From: Flabesymbios commensalis
Taxonomy: Eukaryota; Annelida; Polychaeta; Terebellida; Flabelligeridae
Length of the DNA: 64,000 nt
NCBI GenBank assembly: GCA_964017125.1
Contig: CAXHKU010000896.1
Span: 1-64,000 of the forward strand
Reading direction: 5' to 3'
Positions 31,921 through 43,571 of this stretch are shown one piece after another. How positions within the stretch are numbered: the first letter of the stretch is position 1; each line of letters starts with the position of its first letter. Made by a program: the position numbers and the translations under genes. Under the pieces are notes generated by a model. It was not told where the DNA came from and searched no databases. It was given only the letters and a program-made list of their open reading frames with translations.

Positions 31921-34879
31921 CAAATAAATCTATTAAAGCTTATGATCATGTGGCTGAGTATAAAGCTTATCATAAATATAGTTGGAATGTATCGCGAATT
32001 GACCAATATAAGTTATCTCTACGAAATGATGAGTGCATTAAGATAATAAATCATTTGACATTAAATGCCACCTCCGACCGATCAAGTGATCATATATGTG
32101 AGCTCATTCAAAATCTTATCAAGAATGCATCTTTTGGTATTTTCAAAAAAGTCAACAATAACACCAATAACAGCTCAGAGAAGCAAATGCCCACCAATGC
32201 CTGGTTTGATTCTGAATGTAATGAGCTTAGAAAAACTATAAATACTTATGCAAAGCGAACAAATCTAACAGACACAGACAACAATAATGACTACTATAAC
32301 TTGTGCAACGACTACAAACGCATGATTTAAAGAAAAAAACGAAACTATAGTACAAACTTGAAATTAAATCTCGAAAAGATGTGTAGTAATAATCCCAAAG
32401 ATTATTGGGGTTTCTGGAAACGTCTGCAACGTCAAAACCGACGCGATACAACAATTGAACTACACCCATTTTATGATTGTTTTTTAAATCAAAGTGTGCC
32501 ACCTACGGGCCAAAACGCTGGTATGAAACTCAAAATTATTCAAAAAGGAATACCCATCGATACATATAAATATGACATATCCAATGACATTCTCAATGGT
32601 AAAATTCAAATGGACGAAGTAGAGAAAGCTCTAATCAAAATAAAAAAGGTAAAGCATCGGGAATTGATGTAATTCCGATAGATCGTTACTCTTCTGACAT
32701 AAAATATTTTACACCTTTACTGACAACTTTATTTAATACCATTTTTGATTCAGCAGATTACCCAAAAGACTGGGCGCAGGGGTTGATTTACCCAGTTCAT
32801 AAAAAAAGCGATAAATCAGATGCACAAACTACCGAAAAGTTTCTCTGATTCTATCTCTTGCTAAAGTTTTTGAATCTGTACTAGAAAATAGATTGTCATA
32901 CAAAAACTTAGTGTGCTGTGACGATGATCCCCTACAAAGAGGCTTCAAAAAGGATTGTAGGACATCAGATAACTTATTTGTGTTGTACAATCTCGTTGAA
33001 ACGCAAAAATCACTTGAAAAACCGCTCTACATTTGTTATATAGATTTGACCAAAGCTTTCGATTATTTAAACAGAGATGCACTTATCGTGAAACTGCAGC
33101 AGCGCAATGTCGACGGAAAATTTCTGAATACAATCAAATCTATGTTTCATAAATCTAGCAGTCGAGTTAAATGGAATGGAAAGATTAGCAAGCCTATTAA
33201 CAACCGATATGGTGTTATGCAGGGGGTGTATTAAGCCCCCCAAACTTTTCAACGAATTTCTCCAGGACCTTAGAAAATTTTTAAATCCCAAATATGGTCT
33301 TAAGATAGGAGACTTATACCTTGCGTATCTCCTATTTGCAGTCCTCTTTTCAGAATTGGCGGAAAACCTACAGGCACAAATTGAATTATTTTAAAAGTAC
33401 TGTGAAATTTGGAGTCTAATAATAAGCATCGCTAAAACAAAAATTGTGATATACAACCAAATATATGCCAAGCATTCATTTTCCTTCACACTGGGCGAAA
33501 ATGCCCAAGAAAATGAAATGAAACGGGCTTTAGGCCACCTTTGTGCACATATAGGCTAAACTGGGCCAGGAGAACCTCCTGAGGATGGTGAGATGATTGA
33601 GATGACACTGTCCTCCAGACACAGGATTCGAAATTCGAGACCTGGCGGTCTGAGGCCGAGCACGCTACCTCTCGGTCACGGAGGCTCCCCACAATACTAA
33701 CTTTCACACGTGGATGGGGAAGAAACAATTTTGTTTATTTCAAACCGCCGAGACCGGGAACCGAACCCCGGACTCTGGCGTGAAAGGCAGCGGTGCTAAC
33801 CACTACCCTAGGGCCCCCGCCCTGCCCAAGAAATAGTGGACAAATATAAATACTTAGGTCTTTGGTGTAGTAATAATAAAAATATATTTGTAAAAAACCA
33901 TTCGTATCTGGGTGAACGAGCTCGGAAAGCAATTTTCACAATTAGAAAATCTAGTCACAGCTTAGGACATCTTACTCCTAAATTATCTTTAAGAGTATTT
34001 GAAGCGCAAATATAACCCATATTGATGTATGGTAGCGAGGTACTATTTATTGGTAAAGAAATATCTGACTTTGAGATGGTTCATTTATCATTCTTGAAAA
34101 ATATGCTGGGAGTCAAACAACAAGTCACAGCAGTTACTATTTATGGGGACACAGGAAGGTATCCCCTCTTTTTAAAACAATAAATTCTAGCGTGGAAATA
34201 CTGGATTCGCTTGATCTCCTTACCTAAAAGCTGTTATTTGAGAATCGTGTACAACTCACTGGCGTCTCTTGATTTTATTGGTGAAACTAATTGGTGCTCT
34301 CACATCAGGTCATTATTATTCCGAACAAACCACTGCGATGTTTGGAAAAATCACAGGGTCAAAAATGCCAATCGTCTCATCAAACAAGTTAAATTATGTT
34401 TGATTAATATATATAAAGCTGATGAGTCTAACAAAGCCCGAAACTCCATAAAATTGCGAACGTACATAAAGTTTATATTCGACTACTCGCTAGAAGAATA
34501 TCTCTTTTACATCCCCGACACAAGGTGGATAAAGGCGCTATCAAGATTGAGAATGAGCTCACATATGCTAGAAATTGAATGAGGAAGGCATGTCAAGCCG
34601 CAAAAAATACCACTAGAACAGCGCACATGTCAAAGATGTACATTAAACTCTGTTGATGACAAAATTCATTTTTTAATTACTTGCTCTCACTTCGCTACGC
34701 AGCGAACTAGTTTATTTGCCGAAAGCAAACTACTCAACAGTGAATTTGACTCACTCTCAAACGATGACAAATTTATATATATTATGTCATCTACACATCG
34801 ACCATTAGTAATATGCTTAGCAAAATACACCTATAGCTGTTTTCAAACCTTAAGCATGTCGTGTACCTCCGCTTTATAA
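31887..34879 (+). pseudogene. LINE reverse transcriptase and C-terminal domain, several breaks
   Basis: After the endonuclease a linker (31887-32330) leads to RT. EKALIKIKKVK at about 32630 is followed in a shifted frame by KASGIDVIPI and NTIFDSADYPKDWAQGL. IDLTKAFDYLNRDAL is motif A, and GVMQGV (about 33210) is motif B, ended there by a shift. At 33335-33355 the reading LLFAVLFSEL lacks the aspartate pair that the sister copy at 27.5-28.9 kb has as LLFADDLVLFSE, a small in-frame deletion of the active site. The SINE interrupts at 33513. Thumb and C-terminal sequences resume at 33833 (KYKYLGLWCS) and end with a cysteine-rich TCQRCTLNSVDDKIHFLITC, with several stops. Confidence 0.8.
33513..33822 (-). 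mobile_element. SINE1, full-length copy nested in the LINE, with TSD
   Basis: Minus-strand copy. The short ATTTC tail and GGCCTAAAGCCCG end lie at the low-coordinate side, and the second tRNA-like region is at about 33610-33690. The first tRNA-like head (GGGTAGTGGTTAGCACCG on its strand) is near 33780-33815, and the 5' GGGCGGGGGCCC end is at 33811-33822. It splits the LINE RT region and is flanked by a perfect 11-bp duplication, TGCCCAAGAAA, at 33502-33512 and 33823-33833. Both tRNA-like modules are retained. Confidence 0.92.
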
Positions 34880-34898
34880 AACGATTGGGGCGTAGGGT

Positions 34899-35232
34899 GA
34901 TTGGTGCGGCTGGTGATTCCTCTAATCATCCACTCATGAAATCATCCATGCTGTCGGGGAATCACCACTGTGGTATCAGCGACTGGTGCGGCTGGTGATT
35001 CCTCTAATCATCCACTCATGAAATGATCCATGCTGTCGGGGGATCACCACTGTGGTATCAGCGACTGGTGCGGCTGGTGATTCCTCTAATCATCCACTCA
35101 TGAAATGATCCATGCTGTCGGGGGATCACCACTGTGGTATCAGCGACTGGTGCGGCTGGTGATTCCTCTAATCATCCACTCATGAAATCATCCATGCTGT
35201 CGGGGGGGGGGGGTCATCACTGTGGTATCAGC
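34899..35232 (+). repeat. 82-bp tandem array in the LINE 3' UTR (4 units)
   Basis: Units start at GATTGGTGCGGCTGG (34899) and then at GACTGGTGCGGCTGG (34981, 35063, 35145), an exact 82-bp period. Each carries CCTCTAATCATCCACTCATG and CATGCTGTCGGGG. The fourth has an expanded G run (about 35203) and is followed by a truncated unit. Near identity shows recent expansion. I did not see the array in the related copy at 26.3-28.9 kb. Confidence 0.95.
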
Positions 35233-35944
35233 GACTGGTAATTCCTCCAAGCATCCACCAACGAAATCAGTTCCACTCATGCAGTCTCATCAAATCAACT
35301 GCTGCTTAGCCTCAGCTGTATTCTAGGCTTAGTCACTTGTGTCAAATGATAGTTTGTATTTTCTAGAGTTTTATATATATATATTCCTTTTCTTTTATTA
35401 CTAGAATAATTATGTGCGATTAATTGATTAGATCGGTTTAGTAGAATCTGTTATCCGGGAGGCTGCGACAGTAACCCAGGTTCAGCTTTTTGCTATAACT
35501 GGTTCCGTCATGAGTGATCATTGCACATTCAATCTTGAGTACCTGTACGTGTTCTTGGTGTTTCGAGCTGACGTCAGTCAATGCATTTTTTAGATTGTTT
35601 TTTTAACATGTTAAATGTAACTAATGTTATTATTTTCTTCTTTATACATACTCTCACTCATTATTTAATTACTCGGTTTCTACGCTTTCCAGAGGTTTTT
35701 TTTGCTGTATGCAGTAGCTATTTTATCTCTGGTTTTGGTGCGGGAAACTTAAAAATATCATGCCAATGCTGTTTAACTGTAGGTTATTTAAAATAGTTCT
35801 GGTGCATATTTTATTTAACCTGTGCTTGTTTTAGTATATAATGTCGTTTGATTTTAACATGTTTAAGTTATCTTAACATGCATGTTTTACCGAACTAATC
35901 CTGTTGTATATAGTCTTGTATATATGTTCATTTTAATGACGCAT

Positions 35945-35960
35945 AAGTCTGCATAGACTT
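35945..35960 (+). other. LINE 3'-terminal stem-loop
   Basis: AAGTCT-GCAT-AGACTT forms a 6-bp stem just before the LINE tail. The related minus-strand copy has AAGTC-loop-GACTT at 26326-26341 in the same relative place. A conserved 3' stem-loop near the tail is a known recognition feature for some LINE RTs; the function here is inferred. Confidence 0.5.
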
Positions 35961-35990
35961 ACCGTCGTCAATAAATATCTATCTATTTAT

Positions 35991-36630
35991 CATGTATGCC
36001 CCTAGCTATGCACAAACGACATCGTAGACATTATATCATATCATGTCTAAGACATATATTTCTGGAAATATAGTCGCAGCCTACATATACAAACACTTTT
36101 AAATTTTAAGTATTTTTTCATTTATTTCAGTTCAATGATTTATTCAATCCTCAATGATATCCAGTTTGTTTGGTATAAACATATTTTTATTCACCAATTG
36201 AAACAGCACCAAAACAATATTGTGTAACAATACTCCTACTATTATGGGCATATATGTATGCCTCGGCTGTGGTGAAGCAGCTGACCACATGATGACCCAA
36301 AAACAGTGGACTTCTCTGTCCCTTTCTCTTTGTCACATACATGATACATATAATTATTGTATTATATATGTTCATCTGCATTAGTGAGGCGCACAGCGGG
36401 AGCAAATTTGTCAAAACTGTGATCAATAAATCTGAACTATTTACCTACTTAATCATAAAAATATTTCTGATGTGCCTAATCAGTGTAATGATAATATTAA
36501 ACTCGTCAAAAATATACGCCATAAAAACGTGTTTTCGTGAGTATTTTTAACAAATAAATTAATGTATCCCTGCTTCTATTTAAGCTAGGTGTGATCTTAC
36601 ATAGTAAAATTGGAAATACGACATTATAGA
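35991..36630. other. Non-coding stretch, nothing recognised
   Basis: AT-rich DNA between the LINE tail and the inverted-end element. Short frames only, no repeat or exon recognised. Confidence 0.5.
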
Positions 36631-39081
36631 TATATACTGTAGATCTGGTAATAGCACAGGACATTTTTGTCAAAATATAGTCGAGCCTGGAACTACGAGA
36701 GGGCAGACAGATTTGTTCACCAAGTTGTAGTATAAGGTCTCTAGTATCACCAAGAAAAAGTCTTAAGCTCAACTCGCTGGAGGGGGGGATTTTTGGGCCA
36801 CGCCCTTTTTTGACATCAGCAATATACCATTTATAGCAGAGAAACGTCCACCTTTTGTACGTAGTTGATCGATTTAAATGAACTTGGGATCTATCGGTGA
36901 ATCGAATAAAAATATTTCTATGACATTCCAAGGTCAATTAATAGGACAAAATCATGATCAAACACAAAATGTACGCTTTTAACGATTTTAGCTTTCTTTT
37001 TGAACAAGACAAACGTTACTAATAGTATGTAATAAAATATCGTAGGCCTATGTCCATTTTATAAACTAGATGAGTGGCTTTTAAAAAAAAAAATTACTAA
37101 TGATCTAATTAACATAAATTCAAAATGAGCGCCACTGACAATAAGCACAATTAGGCAAATATGCCTATATCACCTCTTCCTCAATTGATCTACTGTATTG
37201 CGATTTCCAAATCACTATCTGATTTTTTGTTTTAATACTTAAAATGTTCTGGAACAAGTAAGCCGAGATATTCAGCATTACAGCCTACAGAGACTCACTA
37301 CGATACCATAATTGCAAAAAAGAATTCAATTTATATCCACAAGCAGTGCATGGCGTCCATATAACTACATTTCATATAGGCTCAAGTGTTCAAACATAAA
37401 GTTGAAGCTTTAAAAAAAGTTCGTGATGTGAAAGAAGTTCGGCCACAATGTTCAGCTATATATAATAAACCTTCAAGGTCATAAACACAGTCCACTAGCT
37501 TGGGTACGTACAGTTAGCATTACTCTGTATTTACTTCAATTTTCAACTATTCAGATAAGTCTTGACAGAATGGCAATAAATACATATTTATGTTAAATGA
37601 TTATTTTTGAATCACTTGCGCTATATTTGTCTAAGAGAATTTAATAATTGTGTGTTGCAATGCGTTTGATAAGTCCAGAAAGATGTTCTGCGATATGTCA
37701 CATTATTCGAGGTTATGATGTTATTAATTTGATTATCACTTTTTTGTATAATATTGAATTACTTAAATTGCCAATTTCTTAATAATGAGGGTAAGCATAA
37801 TGGGTTGACAAATTATCTCGCTCTTTCGTTCCCACTATATTGTGGACTATCTAATATTTGTGTATAGAATGGATGTGATTTTATGTTACCTTAGGTGGCA
37901 ATATCATGACACGAGGACGTCGTGACTATGCCCTACACTTTTTTTAAAGACATAAAGGGCACTTTAGACTACATCGTACCATATCTAGAGAGCATTACAC
38001 ACTTCTTCAATCATATAACTATATTGAAGGGTTGTATGCTGAACCATATTTATCAGCATCTGTGACAGTCGAGATTTCGAATCCGGTGTCAACAAGTAGC
38101 ACTACATTACCAAACCAAATGAGCCACCACATCATATTCATGAGCGGCCATTTTGAATTTCCGCAATTAACATAATATCAAGACATTTTTTTCTAATTGC
38201 AAGAACGCATTTTTCTTAGAGTTCTACTAGCCCACCACTCAGTTTTGGTCATGGATGTCAAAAAACATCTTGCCTGGTGGTAAATGTTATTTATGTTGTT
38301 AAATTATTATTAGGCCAGACTAAATAATTGTAACCAAAAATCTTAAATTTGAATAACTGTTGGTGCACCTGACATACATTGACATTGTGACAACAATGTC
38401 TAAAAATAGGTGGTGGTCTCTTTGATAAGCCAATTAGAGGCAGTATTATGACTTCGGGCTCATTTTCAGTGGCGGCCATTTTGTATTTATGCAAATTAGA
38501 TAATATCAGAATATGTTTTTTTTAATCGCACACCTATCTAGAGAGTCACTATGATTTTACCATATCTGTAAAGTTTAGCATTCTAGAAAGAAACACAAAA
38601 CCATACAAAAGTGTTCATTTTTTGTTTGACCTTGACATTGACCCATTAATTCACCCTTCAAGGTCACCAAAATAACTTATATGAGTTTATCTGTACGAAA
38701 TGACTCAAAAGTCACATAAATCGGTCAAGTATGTACAGAAGTAGACACTTTTATCACACTGAACATCTCAACGGACAACAAAAAAAGGGCGTGGCCCAAA
38801 AATATCCCCCCCCCCCCTCCAACGAGTTGAGCTTAAGACTTTTCTTGTGTTACTATGCCTTATAGAGAAACTTGGTAAAAAAAATCGGCTGCCCCCTCGT
38901 AGTTCTAGGTCATGTACAATAATGCCCTGGACTATAATATTCGCGAGTTTTATTTTCTCGAATTTTAGCGAGGAAGACAAATTTGCGAATTCAAGGATCT
39001 CGCGATTTTTTTATTATAATAGCGCTACTAAAGGAAAAGGAAAATTTAAACACGCAAAAATTACCAGATCTACAGTATATA
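36631..39081. mobile_element. Non-autonomous DNA element with inverted termini
   Basis: The outer ends match as inverted repeats: TACTGTAGATCTGGTAAT at 36635-36652 and its complement at 39060-39077, extended by TATA on each side. A second, longer inverted block lies inside: 36676-36815 (GGAACTACGAGAGGGCAG, AAGTCTTAAGCTCAACTCG, GGGCCACGCCC) against 38780-38935 (GGGCGTGGCCC, CGAGTTGAGCTTAAGACTT, CCCCCTCGTAGTTCTAGG). The right end has an extra ~110 bp rich in CGCGA/AATTCGCGA between the terminal and inner repeats. No transposase ORF is inside, and the interior looks like other decayed repeats. TA-rich flanks prevent a clear target-duplication call. Confidence 0.7.
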
Positions 39082-39375
39082 TATATATATAGATAGATAG
39101 ATATTGGAATAATTTACTTTATTTTCGTTTTCGTTGACACACTATTTAAGTTTAAAAACAATATTAGAATTAAACGATAAAAGATATATTGAGTTACATG
39201 TATGTGAGCTTTGACATTTTTATCATAAAAGTGATCTATTTGCTCTATATAATGCAGCTTATTACTCAATTTCTTATAGCTCAAACTGTATCTGAAACTA
39301 AAGGTTTGAGCCACAGATTGCGACGGTACGGTTCTGTGCTGTGATTTCTATGTGCGCTCACGGCTAATTAAGACT
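39082..39375. other. Non-coding spacer with GATA microsatellite
   Basis: A short (TA)n and AGATAGATAGATA run near 39080-39103, then AT-rich sequence without exon or named repeat, up to the SINE target site. Confidence 0.5.
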
Positions 39376-39387
39376 TGGCCACAATTT

Positions 39388-39696
39388 GGGCGGGGCCATA
39401 GGGTAGTGGTTAGCACCGCTGCCTATCACGCTAGAGTTCGGGGTTCGGTTCCCGGTCTCGGCGGTTTGAAAGAAAAAAAAAGTTTCTTCCCCATCCACTG
39501 AAACTCAGTATTGTGGGGAGCCTCCGTGACCGAGAGGTAACGTGCTCGGCCTCAGACCGCCAGGGCTCGAGTTTCAAATCCTGTGTCTGGAGGACAGTGT
39601 CATCTCATTCATCTCACCATCCTCAGGAGGTTCTCCTGGCCCAGTTTAGCTTATATGTGCACAAAGGTGGCCTAAAGCCCGATTCAATTCATTTCA
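39388..39696 (+). mobile_element. SINE1, full-length copy with TSD
   Basis: Complete plus-strand copy: GGGCGGGGCCATAGGGTAGT head, tRNA-like region 1 to about 39465, a short A-rich linker with TTTCTTCCCCATCCA, tRNA-like region 2 (about 39518-39590), and the body ending GGCCTAAAGCCCGATTCA plus ATTCATTTCA. Target-site duplication: TGGCCACAATTT at 39376-39387 and TGGCCACAGTTT at 39697-39708, one mismatch. Confidence 0.9.
39396..39594 (+). promoter_or_regulatory. Paired internal RNA polymerase III promoter-like regions of SINE1
   Basis: Region 1: A-box-like TAGTGGTTAGCACCG (about 39405-39419) and B-box GGTTCGGTTCCCGG (about 39442-39456), about 30 bp apart as in tRNA genes. Region 2: GTGACCGAGAGGTAACG (about 39526-39542) and CTCGAGTTTC (about 39566), whose B box has drifted from the GGTTCGAATTTC form seen in the 17770 copy. 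The spacing and boxes imply polymerase III promoters; activity is not shown by sequence. Confidence 0.6.
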
Positions 39697-39708
39697 TGGC
39701 CACAGTTT

Positions 39709-42700
39709 ATTAAGTCGAAAATAGATTTGTTAGAATCAGTAACATTTTACCTATATTTTAAGCTCGTTTTCAGCTACGTCGTTAACACACTGGTTAGTAT
39801 GTTAAACTTATTGCCTATACTTATTAGAATATTGATGCAAAATAAAAATAATCTTTATTTTCTATGTTCAAATATTTTTGTCAGGATAATTTCATGTTCG
39901 AATATAAGTGCATGTGGTTTTCTTGAATATTTTTTTTTGTTTGAATATAAGTGTATGCACTTAGTTTAAAACATATTTTATTGACCAATTGAATACCACT
40001 TATATTCGAATACAAAGTGCATCTTCAAATTAAAAGTACATGCACATTTATGCGCGGGGATACGGTACTAAACAAATAATTATGTAGTGAAAGTACAGCG
40101 GAAAATGTTGGCAAGGTATTCCGTGATGTTTATGACAGCGATGTATATGATAACGTAGGCCTATGATTATCTATATAATTACAGTAAAATCCAGCTAAAC
40201 AAGTGCGTTAAATGTATAATAAACTTCAACATGCATTGTGTAGTTTCACAATACAATATAAATGAATAAATAAATAGATAAGATTTGCAAGAATTGCGCT
40301 AAATGTTTTCAACACAGTTTTTTCGTAAAATACAGTATGTAATTTATTCAGATTATATTAGTTTATTTTCCGGGTATGTCTATGGGTATGTGGAATTAGA
40401 CAAAATAATTAAATCTATAATTGAAAATGGAAATGAAGCCAGCCTAGCCCTGATTCCCCAGCTTATCAAAATAGCAGTGTATCGCTATCACCTTGGCAGA
40501 TTTTATGGCTTTGATGACCCGTTCCGCTCCCGACATTTTCACCACCTTCCTAACATCGGGACGTGGCGTGAAGCACCACGATTACCTAACGTGAGCGACT
40601 GATGAGCGCATGAGGTACTACTAATGTAGCTCCCCCGTTGTCTTGACCAAAATTGAGGGAGCATGGAGGGTCAAACAGCTGTGGATATCACTTAGTGAAA
40701 ATGATCCACCTTTAGCGGTTATGTATTCTAAATGACTCAGCGTTTGTAAGCTAGAAATTCACAAAACATTACTTCAATAAGCTTAATGAAGAATGTTCCT
40801 CTTGGAAACATGTCAAAATGTAATACTTGATATAATTTTATTATGTAAAATGATGATTTAGAGCCAGTGGACTGTAAATTCACAAGCAATGCGTGTTTTT
40901 AAACCTAGAGTCCGAAGGGTGCCCAGAGTGCCACTATTTGACTACCTGATAATTCAAAGTTGGGCGTCACATGTCAATATAAGACTAGGCCGGGTGTGAG
41001 TGTAAGAGGCGAATGTATCGTGTCAGTGAGGAGAGCTCATAGATGTTAGGCAAGTGAATATTATGTCATGAAGCTCTCTGACTGGAGATCAAAGACTGTC
41101 ACACTCCTTATCGCTCTACCAATCTGTTTGATGAGCTTGAAACTGGGAGGCTGCCATCATGTAACCCTATTATAGCAATTTGTATTTGATTTCTGGATCC
41201 CGGTAGCTCAGTTTAACCAGAAATATGTGTTTACCGTCTGACGCCCTGTGCACTATATATATATAGTGTCGTAGTGTCTGTGGTCGTAATGTAGGCTTAG
41301 GACCACACATCTTTTCCTCTGTTTTGCTGTTTATATATCCGGTGATACAGTATTTGTTGTATACATGTATGCTTTGATCGACTTTATTATCAATATAATA
41401 AATAATAATTAAATTTAATATATTACAAATACGTTAATTCCCTAGGAAATGTTGTTAAGCGAACCTCCTCCTTCTAGTGGTAAATTTCGTTTAAAACAAT
41501 ATTTTTAATTTCTTTCAGTAATGTCAACATAAATCATGTCAAGCTTAAGGTTAAGTGTTTAACCCTTTGGACCATATATGTACAAACGTTTACAAACGCT
41601 TACAAACGTTTACAAGAGATTACTAGAAACATGTAGGGCCTGCTAATTTCAATGAAATATATACTAATCAAAATAACAAGACATTCGATCTCTTTCACGT
41701 AAGCCTACTTATTTTAGCAAACATTTAGGCAAGGATGGCGTATTTTTTTATTCTGTAGTCGTATTCATCTCTATTCGATTATTCGATAATCATGATAAAT
41801 TATGAATACAAATATTCGTATTGTATTTAAATACTTTCAACAAAGAACTGTATACGTGAATACTTATTGAATATAATTATCGTGAATAATGACAGTTAGT
41901 TATAGTTATACATCGCCAGTCATTTTTTTAAAATCCCGTCAAAGAAGTGTTGATAGTCCCTGACTGTGCCCATGTCTTATTATTGCCATTATATTCCCTG
42001 CACAGATCCTGCGCTGGTTGGCAAAGAAAGAAATGTGTGTTCAAACATCAAGATTTGCAAATTATTTACTTAAATTACTGAAATAATATCAGTAATTCCT
42101 ATCCCCTTGAAGTTGTGTGTCTGGGCAGCAAAATATTTAAAACTTCGAGCGGGTGAAACTTAAGAAAGAGGAAAAACGATTTTAAAACGTCACCATTTTT
42201 GCGCTAAATTTTAACTTTTACGACTTGAAGTTGTATCTCGCCACCTTGACCCATAATTTAAATTGGGTGAAAGTTGTTTAGTTTGAGGTGAAACATTTGC
42301 TAATAAAACGGATTAAAATACAAGCAAGTGTGAATGTGTGTTTGTTTGTTCAGCACTCACGTAATAAATGGCATCTTCTCGGCCCACGAGGGAGATCAAT
42401 GCCCATGTAAATTACCTCTACCGCAAAGCTCTCTAGCTAGCAGATAAACAGAGGAGCAACACATCATAATTATCTACATATATGTATTTATTATTGGTAT
42501 ATGAGTTATGTGTGCTTAGAAAACTTGTAGTTGTTCGTAATCACTAGTGAACATGGTGTGAACATGCCTTGTGACAAGCCGCACAATTTTTTTTTAAAAT
42601 ACACAATTCTAATCCATGGTTAATAATAAACTTTACTCTTATCAAGTATCTTTGCTATATTTATATTTATTAAACGGTTGACAATACATTTTAAATAAGC

Positions 42701-43557
42701 ACTAACTACATTTAAAACATTGCCTTGTTGATTTGATCTAGGACAAGGTTATTTACTGAACAAATACCGCACAAATAACGTGAAATAACACTCTCAACGT
42801 GAGATCTTACGAGACCCGTCAATCATTGTGATAGCTATAGCTAACCGGCCCTGTGAGATGGGAGGGAGATGTTGACCAATCAGTGTTTGAAAACTCCTGT
42901 CAAAGAACCCTGTCGGTGACCTATCCATACTGACATAACGATTCTTGCTAACGGATAACTACTGTATTTAATATATGTATAGAGATACGTAACCAGTGGT
43001 AACGTCGCCTTTTATGTACTATATTTTATCCTTTCACTACAAGCAGTAATTTACCACCAGTAGGCTACTAGGCCCAAATGTATGATGTTATAATTGGGCC
43101 TTCGTGGCGACAGCCCACATACTCCAGTGTAGGCCTAACCATTTAGGCCTCCTGCCTCCTGGCGACGCCGTCACGGCTCACGTACTGAAAGGGTTAAAGC
43201 TAGGGGTAAAATTATTTCGGCTTCTTAATATGTCCATAATATGTGAATTGTTATAATAGCAGTCAGTCGCCTAACGTGATGCGTCGCCGGTGGCTAATCA
43301 ACCCTTCCAGTCCAGCAGCGAACTATACCTAATCGCATTGTACACATATCTATATATATTATATATTCATAATAGGCCTAGTATAAATATCTTCATTCAC
43401 ATGTTAATTTGACAAAAATACAAAATATATTTTACTTGTCGTCCTATGATATATCGGTTAATACGATGAACTTAGGTAAGATATACCTGTTGATTAACCG
43501 TAAAAGGTGTTAATCCTTTCATCAACTGTTATGTCTTTATGCTTGGGATTAAACTTA
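39709..43557. other. Long non-coding stretch, no gene supported
   Basis: About 3.8 kb of AT-rich sequence. A 99-codon frame at 40303-40602 has no recognised domain. Small structures include an 18-bp perfect palindrome CACTATATATATATAGTG at 41251-41268 and four TACAAACG(T/C)TT-type repeats near 41580-41615. Several TAGGCCTA palindromes occur (40157, 43133, 43373). I see no splice-bounded conserved exon or named transposon. Confidence 0.5.
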
Positions 43558-43571
43558 TACACTTTCTATAC

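Larger units (their letters stand above)
30141..35990 (+). mobile_element. Near-full-length, decayed LINE with SGNH ORF1, endonuclease and RT
   Basis: Plus-strand non-LTR retrotransposon of about 5.8 kb, including a 310-bp SINE insertion. The order is ORF1 (30235-31047), apurinic-type endonuclease (31093-31920), RT (about 32340-34879), a 3' UTR with an 82-bp tandem array, and an (ATCT)n tail near 35978-35990. The terminal ~60 bp (AATAAGTCT, stem-loop, GTCAATAAATATCT) matches the 3' end of the 26.3-28.9 kb LINE, and the RT and C-terminal domains also correspond, so both belong to one family. Many frameshifts and stops are present. The 5' end is approximate; no target-site duplication was identified. 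Confidence 0.8.

Noticed and set aside
34420-34450. Hammerhead-ribozyme-like CTGATGAG and CGAAAC words
   Set aside because: The bases between them do not form a stem II, and the stretch encodes LINE protein aligned with the related copy.
40303-40602. 99-codon frame ending RSRHFHHLPNIGTWREAPRL
   Set aside because: No recognised domain, no repeat of the frame elsewhere in the window, and no splice or promoter evidence; kept only as a note.
43507-43571. ORF start MLILSSTVMSLCLGLNLY as the N-terminus of the L1/Tx1 protein
   Set aside because: These codons lie outside the target-site duplication boundary, so they are flanking DNA read by chance in frame.
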